Assembly: GCA_949152475.1 (NCBI GenBank)
Contig: OX424557.1
Coordinates: 721,965 to 785,964, forward strand
From: Terebella lapidaria
Lineage: Eukaryota; Annelida; Polychaeta; Terebellida; Terebellidae
Length of the DNA: 64,000 nt
Direction: 5' to 3'
Notes under the pieces: generated by a model
The model's input: only the letters and a program-made list of their open reading frames with translations
Told to the model about the DNA's origin: nothing
Database searches by the model: none
Program-made: the position numbers and the translations under genes
Shown here: positions 1 through 11,413 of the stretch, one piece after another
How the letters are laid out: each line of letters opens with the position of its first letter
How positions within the stretch are numbered: the first letter of the stretch is position 1

Positions 1-1700
1 CTGCGGCTATATGCAATTTGAGGCCTATTTCCGAGCTGTGGACCGAGACAGGTGGCCATCAGTGTACTTGTAGAAAACGTTGATGGGAGTCGTGTCTTGG
101 TGGCATACCGGTATGTGACGATTCATGAGTCAATGGCAGTTGTGCAAGGGCTGGGCCGACGTTCACTCACGATGTCACAGTAGTTCACTCCTCATGATGA
201 TAATGACACCGCGGAAAACACACTTATGTCGGTCATATTAGTCCAAACTTGTGAAGCCTCGGACTTTCTTCAATACTGCTCTATGTCAGAAGCATCCTTT
301 CACAACACTTTTCACATTTTAGGCACACAAAACATTTTGTTGTCACTGTGTACAGACCTCCAGGCCTCGCAGCTCAGAATTCTTAAGCGGAACCTCTTGA
401 AAAGCCAGTCAAAGCCAGTCGCGAAACTGGCTCCATGAATATTATAGTCCTTCAATAAACATCATGTGAATATAATTTTACAGCATTTAGAATACACGAA
501 GCATGGAGCTGGCAGTGCCTCTTGAGTGTTTTCGTTAGATCGTCGAAACCGAGGTCGAGAAATGCTTGTGGAGCCACGGTGAGTCACTGCGTGCCTCACG
601 TGAAACGCCACGCATCGAAAACTATGCCAACAACACAGACTTTTTTCTGTGATTCTATTTCCTGAAGTTGTCAAGCCCTGGTCCCACGCAGCCCTTTGTT
701 CACTGATGCGCCACATGTCTCGCCACAATTGATATTAATTCCCGTTTACCTGTCATCAACTACCCCCCCCCCCCCCCCTACCATAACACATTGTACAGGT
801 GTCCCACCACTCAACATTCACTTCAATCACGCAAATGGCAATTTCAGTCCAAGTTTCACCTGTCCAGCCCCCTCCCCCCATCCCCCAGCTCTATACCCCC
901 CCCCCCCCAGCTCTATACCCCCCACCCCCCCATCCCACCACCAGCTCCACCCCCTGCCAGCCTCCAGCTTATTGCTCTGACACCGAAGTACTGGTCATCT
1001 CACATTTACACACCTCACAAACAGCATCAAATTGATCAACACACAAAGAATTATTTGCTCAAGCGAGACAATAGATTGCACTGCCATTCAGTGCCATTGT
1101 CTGAGCTACCACATGTATTTCATGGAGCATTTCGCGGACCAGCGCGTGTTGGATTGTTGTTAGAAAGTACCGTACAATTACCTGTGCCCTGACCAGTGTC
1201 ATTCTGATAATTGGGCGCAAGCAAGTTAATGCAGAATTTGTTATTCAGAATTTGACTTCTAACTGGTAACAATTTCCTCACGAATCAAGGTTCTAGATTT
1301 ATTTTCACTTAAAAAAAAAATGTTACTGTAAATATTAGGCACGTGAAAAATTTCATGGAATGTATGAAAACACTTCTTCAAAGGAAAGTTTTATTGCAAT
1401 ATAATATATAACAAGATAAAATTTTATGACTTCCAGTTCAATTTGTCACACTTCACGAATGCAAGAGATATATGCAAATGTAATAGGTGGCTTGTCACAT
1501 AAATCTGTGAGAAAAAACAAAAACAGACCTCAGGCCACATTGGCTAAAACAATATATATAATGTAGGTAAGTCTTACACTTGCCAAACTTTACATGCACA
1601 TGATAAATCTACAATTATAGCAACACTTGTGTATTTATTGTCAATGAAACTACAATGTTATTTGTCTAGTTATCCCAGTGATCATATACGGGGGATACTT
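1..1700. other. Gene-poor sequence with a C-rich tract
   Basis: No convincing coding region is visible; open frames are under 135 codons and low in complexity. A polypyrimidine stretch at about 763-950 contains several C runs broken by CTATA and CCA, and it produces spurious proline-rich frames. 1290-1600 is AT-rich. I see no promoter, RNA gene or repeat boundary that I can defend. Confidence 0.6.
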
Positions 1701-1710
1701 TTCTTTCACT

Positions 1711-1770
1711 CACCAGGTGGCAGCAGTGTTCTGACACACATCTCCTGCTTCACTCACCAGGTGGCAGCAA
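1711..1770 (+). promoter_or_regulatory. Two CTCF-like motifs upstream of the 106-bp array
   Basis: CACCAGGTGGCAGCAG occurs at 1711-1726 and CACCAGGTGGCAGCAA at 1755-1770, each preceded by a similar TTCACT. The core matches the AGRKGGCR part of the metazoan CTCF consensus known from vertebrates and flies. Binding is an inference. Similar motifs recur at 49434-49520 and, on the minus strand, in each unit of the adjacent minisatellite. Confidence 0.4.
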
Positions 1771-1800
1771 CAATATATGTTGCACCTCCTGGAGGACAGG

Positions 1801-3715
1801 GTGTTTCCTGACACAGAAGCCTGCTGCCACGTTGCTGCTACTGTCTGTGTGTTAATCAGTGACAGTTGGACACCCGAGTCTCCATGGAAGCGGCCTGGAG
1901 GACAGGGTGTTTCCTGACACAGAAGCCTGCTGCCACGTTGCTGCTACTGTCTGTGTGTTAATCAGGGACAGTTGGACACCCGAGTCTCCATGGAAGCGGC
2001 CTGGAGGACAGGGTGTTTCCTGACACAGAAGCCTGCTGCCACGTTGCTGCTACTGTCTGTGTGTTAATCAGGGACAGTTGGACACCCGAGTCTCCATGGA
2101 AGCGGCCTGGAGGACAGGGTGTTTCCTGACACAGAAGTCTGCTGCCACCTTGATGTTAATGTCTGTGTGTTAATCAGGGACAGTTGGACACCCGAGTCTC
2201 CATGGAAGCGGCCTGGAGGACAGGGTGTTTCCTGACACAGAAGTCTGCTGCCACGTTGCTGCTACTGTCTGTGTGTTAATCAGGGACAGTTGGACACCCG
2301 AGTCTCCATGGAAGCGGCCTGGAGGACAGGGTGTTTCCCGACACAGAAGTCTGCTGCCACCTTGATGTTAATGTCTGTGTGTTAATCAGGGACAGTTGGA
2401 CACCCAAGTCTCCATGGAAGCGGCCTGGAGGACAGGGTGTTTCCTGACACAGAAGTCTGCTGCCACCTTGATGTTAATGTCTGTGTGTTAATCAGGGACA
2501 GTTGGACACCCGAGTCTCCATGGAAGCGGCCTGGAGGACAGGGTGTTTCCTGACACAGAAGTCTGCTGCCACGTTGCTGCTACTGTCTGTGTGTTAATCA
2601 GGGACAGTTGGACACCCGAGTCTCCATGGAAGCGGCCTGGAGGACAGGGTGTTTCCTGACACAGAAGCCTGCTGCTACCTTGCTGCTACTGGCTGTGTGT
2701 TAATCAGGGACAGTTGGACACCCGAGTCTCCATGGAAGCGGCCTGGAGGACATGGTGTTTCCTGACACAGAAGCCTGCTGCCACCTTGATGTTAATGTCT
2801 GTGTGTTAATCAGGGACAGTTGGACACCCAAGTCTCCATGGAAGCGGCCTGGAGGACAGGGTGTTTCCTGACACAGAAGCCTGCTGCTACCTTGATGTTA
2901 ATGTCTGTGTGTTAATCAGGGACAGTTGGACACTCGAGTCTCCATGGAAGCGGCCTGGAGGACAGGGTGTTTCCTGACACAGAAGCCTGCTGCCACCTTG
3001 ATGTTAATGTCTGTGTGTTAATCAGGGACAGTTGGACACCCAAGTCTCCATGGAAGCGGCCTGGAGGACAGGGTGTTTCCTGACACAGAAGCCTGCTGCC
3101 ACCTTGATGTTAATGTCTGTGTGTTAATCAGGGACAGTTGGACACTCGAGTCTCCATGGAAGCGGCCTGGAGGACATGGTGTTTCCTGACACAGAAGCCT
3201 GCTGCCACGTTGCTGCTACTGTCTGTGTGTTAATCAGGGTCAGTTGGACACTCGAGTCTCCATGGAAGCGGCCTGGAGGACAGGGTGTTTCCTGACACAG
3301 AAGCCTGCTGCTACCTTGATGTTAATGTCTGTGTGTTAATCAGGGTCAGTTGGACACTCGAGTCTCCATGGAAGCGGCCTGGAGGACAGGGTGTTTCCTG
3401 ACACAGAAGCCTGCTGCCACCTTGATGTTAATGTCTGTGTGTTAATCAGGGACAGTTGGACACCCAAGTCTCCATGGAAGCGGCCTGGAGGACAGGGTGT
3501 TTCCTGACACAGAAGCCTGCTGCCACCTTGATGTTAATGTCTGTGTGTTAATCAGGGACAGTTGGACACTCGAGTCTCCATGGAAGCGGCCTGGAGGACA
3601 TGGTGTTTCCTGACACAGAAGCCTGCTGCCACGTTGCTGCTACTGTCTGTGTGTTAATCAGGGTCAGTTGGACACTCGAGTCTCCATGGAAGCGGCCTGG
3701 AGGACAGGGTGTTTC
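1801..3715. repeat. 106-bp minisatellite, 18 exact-length units
   Basis: GTGTTTCC recurs at 1801, 1907, 2013 and so on to 3709, always 106 bp apart, giving 18 units with no length change. Units differ by substitutions in one block, either CCACGTTGCTGCTACTG or CCACCTTGATGTTAATG, and by single bases around CACCCGAGTCTCC. The length is not a multiple of three and reading frames do not persist, so it is not coding. On the minus strand each unit contains GGTGGCAGCAGGC or GTGGCAGCAGGC, resembling the CTCF-like sites just upstream. Confidence 0.95.
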
Positions 3716-4517
3716 CATGGACAAGTCGTCGAGCAGCTGGTGGAACTCTGAACTATATGACATGTACACACAACTCACTAGTTTGACTTTCGAATAATAT
3801 GATGTCAAATGTAATCTACCACATAAACTGTACATATGAACTTTCTGCACCAATAAAGAAGTCATCTGTGAACACAATTCCCACATACTTTGCTTGGAAC
3901 ACATACAACTGTCCTTTGACCTCGGCATAATTCCTGAATTTACTTGAATTCCCTGCATACACATGATTCAATTTGGGGTAATATTTGCGGTAACTTGTCA
4001 ATCTGTGTCGTGTTTCAAAGATAGAAAATCAGAGACAATGTGCAAAATCTAATTTCAAGGACCAAAGGATGATGTTTTGAATGATGAATCTAGACAATTA
4101 ATACCAGACATAAAAGCCTTTGTGGCATCTCCCATTTTGTTCTTATCATTTCAAATGGTCATACTGGACTGAGAAAAAAAGGATACATAGGCCATTGTAT
4201 GTGGGTAAGAGTGAGAGCTCATCAGACAGTTTCTTACCAGAACTGCTTTCTATCATCCTGGCATCTTGGCCCACCAGACATTTGCCACCCAAACTGAATG
4301 GACAATTACCCAGCCAATATTATTCAGAGTACTAGTATATCTAATCAGGATGTTCGTGATATTTTTCAGGTGCTCCTGTCAAATGTAAAATGATACATGA
4401 CTAAAAGAATGCTGTGTCATCTTGGCCAATTTTGTGATTTCAAACTTGTACAATACAGCGGAATTGTCGCATTCATATTATAACCAAAACCAAACATATC
4501 CCAGCTAACTAAAAAAA
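3716..4517. other. Unannotated AT-rich spacer
   Basis: Nothing recognisable was found here. The array ends within GTGTTTCCATGGACAAG, after which the sequence is unique and AT-rich. Small open frames on both strands have no domain-like content. Confidence 0.5.
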
Positions 4518-5037
4518 TTAGCCCAAAGACTAAGATTACCGGACAACTTTGGTTTGGCCATGGCATCATAGGCAGGTAACAGACCTTGAGATTTACCAAT
4601 CAAGGTCATCCATGTGAATTTCGATACCACCATTACATGTATGTGTGCGGCATTTGATATTCTATATGTTCATAATACGAAGATATATCTGGGTGGAATC
4701 GATTAGGCCGCTCAGGTCAATTTACACATTCTTAGTCAGACATTTGGCACTCAAGGTCATCTGATGTCAAGTTCAAGGTCATCATTAGTTGTGCCATATA
4801 TGTCTTCCTATATGTTCATAATGCAAACATAAGCTCTATCTGCAAGCATTTCATCTATAGAGGCAAATCTGGGCATTTTTTGACCCCAAAATGGCTGTTT
4901 TGACCTTTCAAGGTCATCGAAGGTCAGTTTCAAGGTCTCAACACAAATCGTCTTATATGACTTCCCATTTGAAAGTGCCAATTTCTAAGCTGTATCTTCA
5001 AGTGCACTATGAGTACAGTCCTGACAGCTCCCATTAA
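4518..5037 (+). mobile_element. Truncated family C repeat element (5' part)
   Basis: It starts with the family 5' hairpin-like motif TTAGCCCAAAGACTAA (4518-4533) and ATTACCGGACAA. It then matches 19736-20127 plus 22500-22680 closely, for example the CATTTCATCTATAGA junction. The family 3' hairpin is missing, so the copy is truncated. It also serves as a reference for the empty target of the LTR element at 20128, because CTATAGAGGCAAATCTG is uninterrupted here. Confidence 0.75.
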
Positions 5038-5047
5038 GAAGGAAAAA

Positions 5048-5357
5048 TTAGCCCAAGGGGTAAGAAAGGTTACCGGACAATATATATTTTAGATATTAGT
5101 ATTTTGTCCCGTGACCTTGAAAATTGAAAGGTCATTGGTCAATTCAAGGACACGATAATATTCGGCATATGTCATTTCTAGTATGTCCACAATTGATTCC
5201 TAGGCTGTAAAGTCAATAATAAGCGAGATATTAGCCATTATGTCCTGTGACCTTGGAAATGAGGTCAAAGGTCGAATTCAAGGCAAAATTTTAGAAAGAT
5301 TCGATCGTAAACTTTAAAGATAATAATGTTAACGACGGACAGACGGTCCGGTAACCT
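5048..5357 (+). mobile_element. Short complete-looking family B/C element
   Basis: The 5' end is TTAGCCCAAGGGGTAA (5048-5063) followed by AGGTTACCGGACA (5067-5079). The 3' end is GGTCCGGTAACCT (5345-5357), the reverse complement of the 5' motif over 12 bases. Between them lie about 1.5 of the 134-bp family B units and a short ACGG-type tract. The left arm of the usual 3' hairpin is missing. At about 310 bp it is the smallest copy with both ends. Confidence 0.7.
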
Positions 5358-5968
5358 AACAATCACCCCCTGTTCGCGGCACAGCGGTAAATCAATTCTT
5401 GACGTTATCGGTTTTAAATTCTTGACGTTATGCGCAAAATTCTTGACGTTATGCACGAAATTCTTGACGATATACTTTTGTGTAGCCACAGAAAGGACAA
5501 TTGAGTACGTTTAATAATGAAATAAACCTGATATGGAACAATTAATATCGTGATAGTTATGCGCACAGTACACAGATACCATATATATCTTGATATGTAG
5601 TCCAACTGTGGATTCAAGCACCATTGTAAGTAATATACAATGGGCGTTCGATGGTTAACTCTAAATATTGTTCTCCAGCTCTTGAAAAGGCACAAAAACC
5701 GGTCAATATGTATATGTAATGACTATTTGATTCATCAGTAATTTGTACAATGATGTTACATACGGAAAAAGTGGTTATTAATGGGGAAACCTACGCATCC
5801 CCAATTTTGCACGGCGTTAAATTATTGACGTTATGATTACACAAGTTAATCATTCTTGACGTTATATCACAGAGAAGTTGACGATATTGGTTTTTATTGA
5901 TTTAAAGAAAAAACATGTTTATAAAAGAAAGAAAAATGTAATAATAGTATTAAATGTATTATTGATAA

Positions 5969-6067
5969 GTATTTAATATATGTTGACGTTTAACCTGTTA
6001 TAAGGCGTCATGGTGCTAGTATTTAATATATGTTGACGTTTAACCTTATATAAAGCGTCATGGTGCT
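5969..6067. repeat. Two-copy ~50-bp direct repeat
   Basis: AGTATTTAATATATGTTGAC followed by GTTTAACC and a GCGTCATGGTGCTA tail occurs twice in tandem inside the 6-kb DNA transposon. The copies differ by a few bases around CTGTTATAAGG and TTATATAAAG. No coding role is apparent. Confidence 0.8.
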
Positions 6068-7387
6068 ACATAACAACCGTGTCCTCATTCCATGGCCTGG
6101 AAATCTATTATGTACGCAACATAAATGTTTTCCCCAGCGTGAAGAAAGTCCTTTAGAGTATATGTGATTGACCGATGGTCGTTGACATCACCCTATATGT
6201 ATTTCTTTTTGTTTTCCGACTTCTCTGACGACTCTTTTAGATTCAGCATAGGCCTACATTGGTGTAGAATTCTCGACATTGCAATAAAAGCCGAGACATT
6301 CCGGTAATCTCATACAATATACTGCTAATATTAATGTCTTAAATTTGGTGACAATTTAAGTGCTGTTTTAAATTAGTTTGCGGCTGGTATGCGACAGTTC
6401 CTTCATGCATTCTCCGGCCAGTTATTTATTTCTGACCTCTCCAAGTATAATCAATTTGCGTTATATAACTACGCCAACAAAGTTACCACTAGAAATGTGT
6501 TGTATTGCAGCGATGGACAGTGATACATTGGTTTTGAGCATGAATTTAGTAGGATGTTTTTTCTAAAACAGACTTGCCGACGGCTACGAAAGCTCAGTTC
6601 CAAATACCAGTGCTGGCGGTCAGGCAAAGATATGGCACGTCTAAGTAGACTTTGGGGGAGATAATTTGATTGAGGGTGTTCACAATTTGCCGTGTCATTT
6701 ACTTTGATGTGACTGATCGTAAGACGATCTATATAAACTGTATAGATATTGGTGTGGCGCTTTCGTATGGGAATAAACTGTGTAACCACGTTTTATGTTT
6801 TATATGACATTTTAAAATGTGTCAGGATGTTTATTTCTTGCATTTTGTAATACGTCATAAGTATTTCCAATTTTTTTTTTTAACATATTTAGCATCGTAT
6901 TTTATCTGCAAGAGGAAACCACTCTTTTATTCAATTTTACTACTTAATTAAATTGCAATCATGCGTAAAAAATAACGACGAAAATTTCGAACATGGCTTT
7001 CAATAACGTCAAGCATGACGAACTAACGTCAAAAATACCGAACTTATCATTGTTGGTGGAAAACGACTGACAGGTATGTTTAATTTAGCATCTGGGCTTT
7101 GAACCTTTCAATGCTTAATCATAAAAGAGCTGCCAATATGCTAAAGCTCATTTCCAGTACATAGCGGATTCATTGCATGGAAATTAAATGCATTTAGTAC
7201 ATTCGGATAAGTGCAAGGCACAATCTTCAACTTTTTTACATCTCAGCGCGTGATTGGGATGCCATAATGCTTCGTCTAACTCATAAATCGAATATATAGT
7301 CACCCTGTTACTAACTAGACGTCAAGGCCTAAAGATGCCTTGGAGGCATTTCGGTGTGATGAATAATTTATAATATATACTAGATAT

Positions 7388-9125
7388 CGACGAAAATGAA
7401 AAATGTCGACTCCGCAAAAAAATTTACCGTTAAAATAATACCCCTTAGACATGTTTGTCTAGAGCGACGAGTCCGAAAAAAAAGTCCGCTTCGCTCTACG
7501 ACTCAACGTTTACGAGATATCGACGAAAACGAAAAATGCCGACTCGGCAAAAAATTTTTTAGTCAAGGTCAAAGTTCGTCCATAATACATATAAGTTGAA
7601 TGTTGTCTAGAGCGACGAGTTCGAAAATAACGTCCGTTTCGCTCTACGACGCACCGTTTCCGAGATATTGACGAAAACGAAAAATGCCGACTCGGTAAAA
7701 AAAATTTGATTCAAGGTCAAAGTTCATCCATATTACATATAAGACATGTTTGTTTCGAGTCCGAAAATAACGTCCGTTTCGCTCTACGACGCACCGTTTC
7801 CGAGATATCGACGAAAAAGCAAAATGCCGACTCGGCAAAAAAATTTCGGGTCAAGGTCAAAGTTCATCCATAATACCAATTAGACAGTCATGTTTGTCTA
7901 GGGCGACGAGTCCGAAAATAACGTCCGTTTTGCTCTACGAAGCATCGTTTCCGAGATATCGATGAAAACGAGAAATGCCGACTCGGCAAAAAAATTTCGG
8001 GTCAAGGTCAAAGTCCATCCATAATACCAATTAGACATGTTTGTCTAGGGCGACGAGTCCGGAAATAACGTCCGTTTCGCTCTACGAAGCACCGTTTCCG
8101 AGATATCGATGAAAACGAAAACTGCCGACTCGGCAAAAAAATTTCGAGTCAAGGTCAAAGTTCATCCATAATACCCTTAAGACATGTTTGTCTAGGGCGA
8201 CGAGTCCGAAAATAACGTCCGTTTCGCTCTACGACACACCGTTCCCGAGATATCGATGAAAACGAGAAATGCCGACTCGGCAAAAAAATTTCGGTTCAAG
8301 GTCAAAGTTCATCCATAATACCCTTAACACATTTTTGTCTAAGCGACGAATCCGAAAATAACGTCCGTTTCGCTCTACGACACACCGTTTCCGACATATC
8401 GACAAAAATGAAAAACACCGACTCGACAAAAAAATTTCGAGTCAAAGTCAAAGTTCATCCATAATATACTTAAGACATATTTGTCCAGGGCGACGAGTCC
8501 GAAAATAACGTCCGTGTCGCTCTACGAAGCACCGTTTCCGAGATATCGACGAAAACGAAAAATGCCGACTCGGCAAAAAAATTTCGGGTCAAGGTCAAAG
8601 TTCATCAATAATACCCCCTAGACATTTAGGGTGACGAATCCGAAAATAACGTCCGTTTCGCTCTACGACGCACCGTTTCCGAGATATCGACGAAAACGAA
8701 AAATGTCGACTCGGCAAAAAAAATTCGGGTCAAGGTCAATCTTCATCCATAATACCCCTTAGACATGTTTGTCTAGGGCGACGATTCCGAAAATAACGTC
8801 CGTTTCGCGCTACGAAGCATCGTTTCCGAGATATCGACGAAAACGAGAAATGCCGACTCGGCAAAAAATTTCGGGTCAAGGTCAAAGTCCATCCATAATA
8901 CCCTTAAGACATGTTTGTCTAGGGTGACGAGTCCGGAAATAACGTCCGTTCGCTCTACGAAGCACCGTTCCCGAGATATCGACGAAAACGAGAAATGCCG
9001 ACTTGGCAAAAAAGTTTCGGGTCAAGGTCAAAGTTCATCCATAATACCCCTTAGACATGTTTGTCTAGGGCGACGAGTCCGAAAATAACGTCCGTTTCGC
9101 TCTACGACGCACCATTTCCGAGATA
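7388..9125. repeat. Family A core array 1, ~147-bp units (about 12)
   Basis: AATAACGTCCG recurs at roughly 146-147 bp spacing (for example 8064, 8211, 8357, 8504). Each unit carries TAGACATGTTTGTCTA, the near-palindrome TGCCGACTCGGCA, an A-rich run and TCAAGGTCAAAGTTCATCC. Open frames on the minus strand repeat the same short peptide and are by-products of the repeat. Confidence 0.9.
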
Positions 9126-9850
9126 TGCAGGATGCCTCAAGGATGACTAAGCAAAAAATTATTTCGACCTCTAGGTCAAAGGTCGTTTGACGTATCGATC
9201 CCAAAATCAATAGGGTTCTTCCCTGTTGATATATAAACCTCCGTGCAAAATTCTGCAACTATTGCCTGAATATTTTTCGAGTTATCGTCCGGAAACCAAG
9301 TTTCAAGATCAGCCTCGATTTCATCCTCAAGGACCTCACGGACCTCGGAGCCAGATCAAAAAAAATAATACACCCTAGAGATGTTTGTCTAGGGCGACTA
9401 GTCCGAAAATAACGTCCGTTTCGCTCTACGATGCACAGTTTCTGAGATATGCAGGAAGCCTCAAGGATGAATCAGCAAAAAATTATTTCGACCTCTAGGT
9501 CAAAGGTCGTTTGACGGATCGACCCCAAAATCAATAGGGTTCTTCCCTGGTGGCATATGAACCTCCATGCAGAGTTCTGCAACTATTGCGTAAATATTTT
9601 TCCAGTTATCGTCCAGAAACCAAGTCCCAAAATTAGCCTTGATTTCATCCTCACGGACCTCGGATCCGGCTCAAAAAGAATAGGGTTCTTCCACATATCA
9701 TTTCTGACTTGTGGTGAAAATTTGACGAGGATCCGTCAAGGCAATCTAAAGTTATCGTCCGGAAACCAAAAGTGGCGTTAGAAGAAAAAAAGAAAAAAAA
9801 AAAAAAAAAATTCTGCTAAAACCATAAAGGCATTTCTGCCGAAATGCCTT
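9126..9850. repeat. Family A 3' terminal block, first copy
   Basis: It contains GCCTCAAGGATGA, AGGTCAAAGGTCG (9173-9185), AATAGGGTTCTTCC and an A-rich run, and ends with the 10-bp-stem hairpin at 9827-9850. Essentially the same block recurs at 10506-11234. The sequence then re-enters the core array directly at TTAGACATGTTTGTC. Confidence 0.85.
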
Positions 9851-10505
9851 AATTAGACATGTTTGTCTAGAGCCACGAGTCCGAAAACGTCCGTTTCGCT
9901 CTACAATGCACCGTTTCCGAGATATCAACGAAAACGAAAAATGCTGACTCGGCAAAAAAAATTCGGGTCAAGGTCAAAGTTCATCCATAATACCCTTTAG
10001 ACATGTTTGTCTAGAGCAACGAGTCCGAAAATGACATCCGTTTCGCTCTACGAGGCACCGTTTCCGAGATATCGACGAAAACGAAAACTGCCGACTCGAC
10101 AAAAAAATTTCGGGTCAAGGTCATAGTTCATCCATAATACCCTTTAGACATGTTTGTCTAGGGCGACGAGTCCGAAAATAACGTCCGTTTCGCTCTACGA
10201 CGCACCGTTTCCGTCGATAACGAAAAATGCCGACTCGGCAAAAAAATTTCGGGTCAAGGTCAAAGTTCATCAGTAATACCCCTTAGAAATGTTTGTCTAG
10301 GGCTAAGAGTCCGAAAATAACGTACGTTTCGCTCTACGACGCACCGTTTCCGAGATATCGACGAAAACGAAAAATGCCGACTCGGCAAAAAAATTTGGGG
10401 TCAAGGTCAAAGTTCATCCATAATACCCTTTAGACATGTTTGTCTAGGGCGACGAGTCCGAAAATAACGTCCGTTTTGCTCTACGACGCACCGTTTCCGA
10501 GATAT
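9851..10505. repeat. Family A core array 2, about 4.5 units
   Basis: These are the same ~147-bp units as 7388-9125, starting in phase right after the first 3' hairpin. One unit has a small internal deletion near CCGTTTCCGTCGATAACG. Confidence 0.85.
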
Positions 10506-11239
10506 ACGGGATGCCTCAAGGATGACTCAACAAAAAATTATTTCGACCTCTAGGTCAAAGGTCGTTTGAGGTATCGATCCCAAAATCAATAGGGTTCTTC
10601 CCTGGTGATATATAAACCTCCGTGCAAAATTTTGCAACTATTGCCTGTATATTTTTCGAGTTATCATCCGGAAACCAAGTTTCAAGATCAGCCTCGATTT
10701 ATCCTCACGGACCTCACGGACCTCGGAGCCGGATCAAAAAAAAAAATTCCCCTTAAAGATGTTTGTCTAGGGCGACGAGGTCGAAAATAACGTCCGTTTC
10801 GCTCTACGACGCACAGTTTCCGAGATATGCAGGAAGCCTCAAGGATAAACCAGCAAAAAATTATTTTGACCTCTAGGTCAAAGGTCGTTTGAAGGATCGA
10901 TCCCAAAATCAATAGGGTTCTTCCCTGGTGGCATATGAACCTCCATGCAGAGTTCTGCAACTATTGCACAAATATTTTTCCAGTTATCGTCCAGAAACCA
11001 GGTCTCAAAATTAGCCTTGATTTCATCCTCACGGACCTCACGGACCTCGGATCCGGCTCAAAAAGAATAGGGTTCTTCCACATATCATTTCTGACTTGTG
11101 GTGAAAATTTGACGAGGATCCGTCAAGGCAATCTAAAGTTATCGTCCGGAAACCAAAAGTGGCGTTAGAAGAAAAAAAATAATAAAAAAAAAAATTCTGC
11201 TAAAACCATAAAGGCATTTCTGCCGAAATGCCTTAATTA
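10506..11239. repeat. Family A 3' terminal block, second copy
   Basis: This is a near-duplicate of 9126-9850 ending in hairpin 11211-11234 and TTAATTA. It is followed by the right end of the host DNA transposon. Confidence 0.85.
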
Positions 11240-11413
11240 CCTGAACACGATTAGATAAGTTAGGCTGAGATCGCGATAGAACAAAACATAAACAAAGATA
11301 TCGTCAAGAATTTCGCGCATAACGTCAAGAATTTTGCGCATCACGTCAAGAATTTAGAACTGATAACGTCGAAAATTTACTTACCGCTGTGCCGCGAACA
11401 GGGGGTGAACAAT

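Larger units (their letters stand above)
7313..11239 (+). mobile_element. Family A tandem-core element with two 3' ends
   Basis: The 5' end, AACTAGACGTCAAGGCCT, is shared with the second family A copy at 15468. A small 5' hairpin follows (ATGCC, loop, GGCAT) and then AGGCATTTCGG (7344-7354). The body is tandem units of about 147 bp. Two 3' terminal blocks are present, each ending in the hairpin AAGGCATTTC-TGCC-GAAATGCCTT (9827-9850 and 11211-11234). The architecture of hairpin ends, tandem core and no protein fits non-autonomous Helentron (HINE) or bivalve pearl-type elements; that classification is inference. It lies nested in the DNA transposon at 5364-11407. Confidence 0.75.
5364..11407. 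mobile_element. DNA transposon with ~115-bp inverted termini and 6-bp target duplication
   Basis: The left end begins CACCCCCTGTTCGCGGCACA and the right end is its reverse complement. Inverted similarity runs about 115 bp (5364-5478 and 11293-11407). The element is flanked by identical AACAAT hexamers (5358-5363 and 11408-11413). The termini contain repeats of ATTCTTGACGTTATGCGCAA, and more TTGACGTTAT copies lie inside (about 5815-5890 and 7000-7035). No transposase is visible. About 3.9 kb of the interior is a nested family A element, leaving roughly 2.1 kb of its own sequence. Six-base duplications occur in Polinton, Dada and IS3EU-type elements; I cannot assign a superfamily. It sits directly at the 3' end of the short element before it. 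Confidence 0.85.

Noticed and set aside
7388-11239. Hammerhead ribozyme in family A units (GAGTCCGAAA-like stretch)
   Set aside because: The CTGATGA core is missing and the stems do not fit; bivalve satellites can carry hammerheads, but I cannot support one here.
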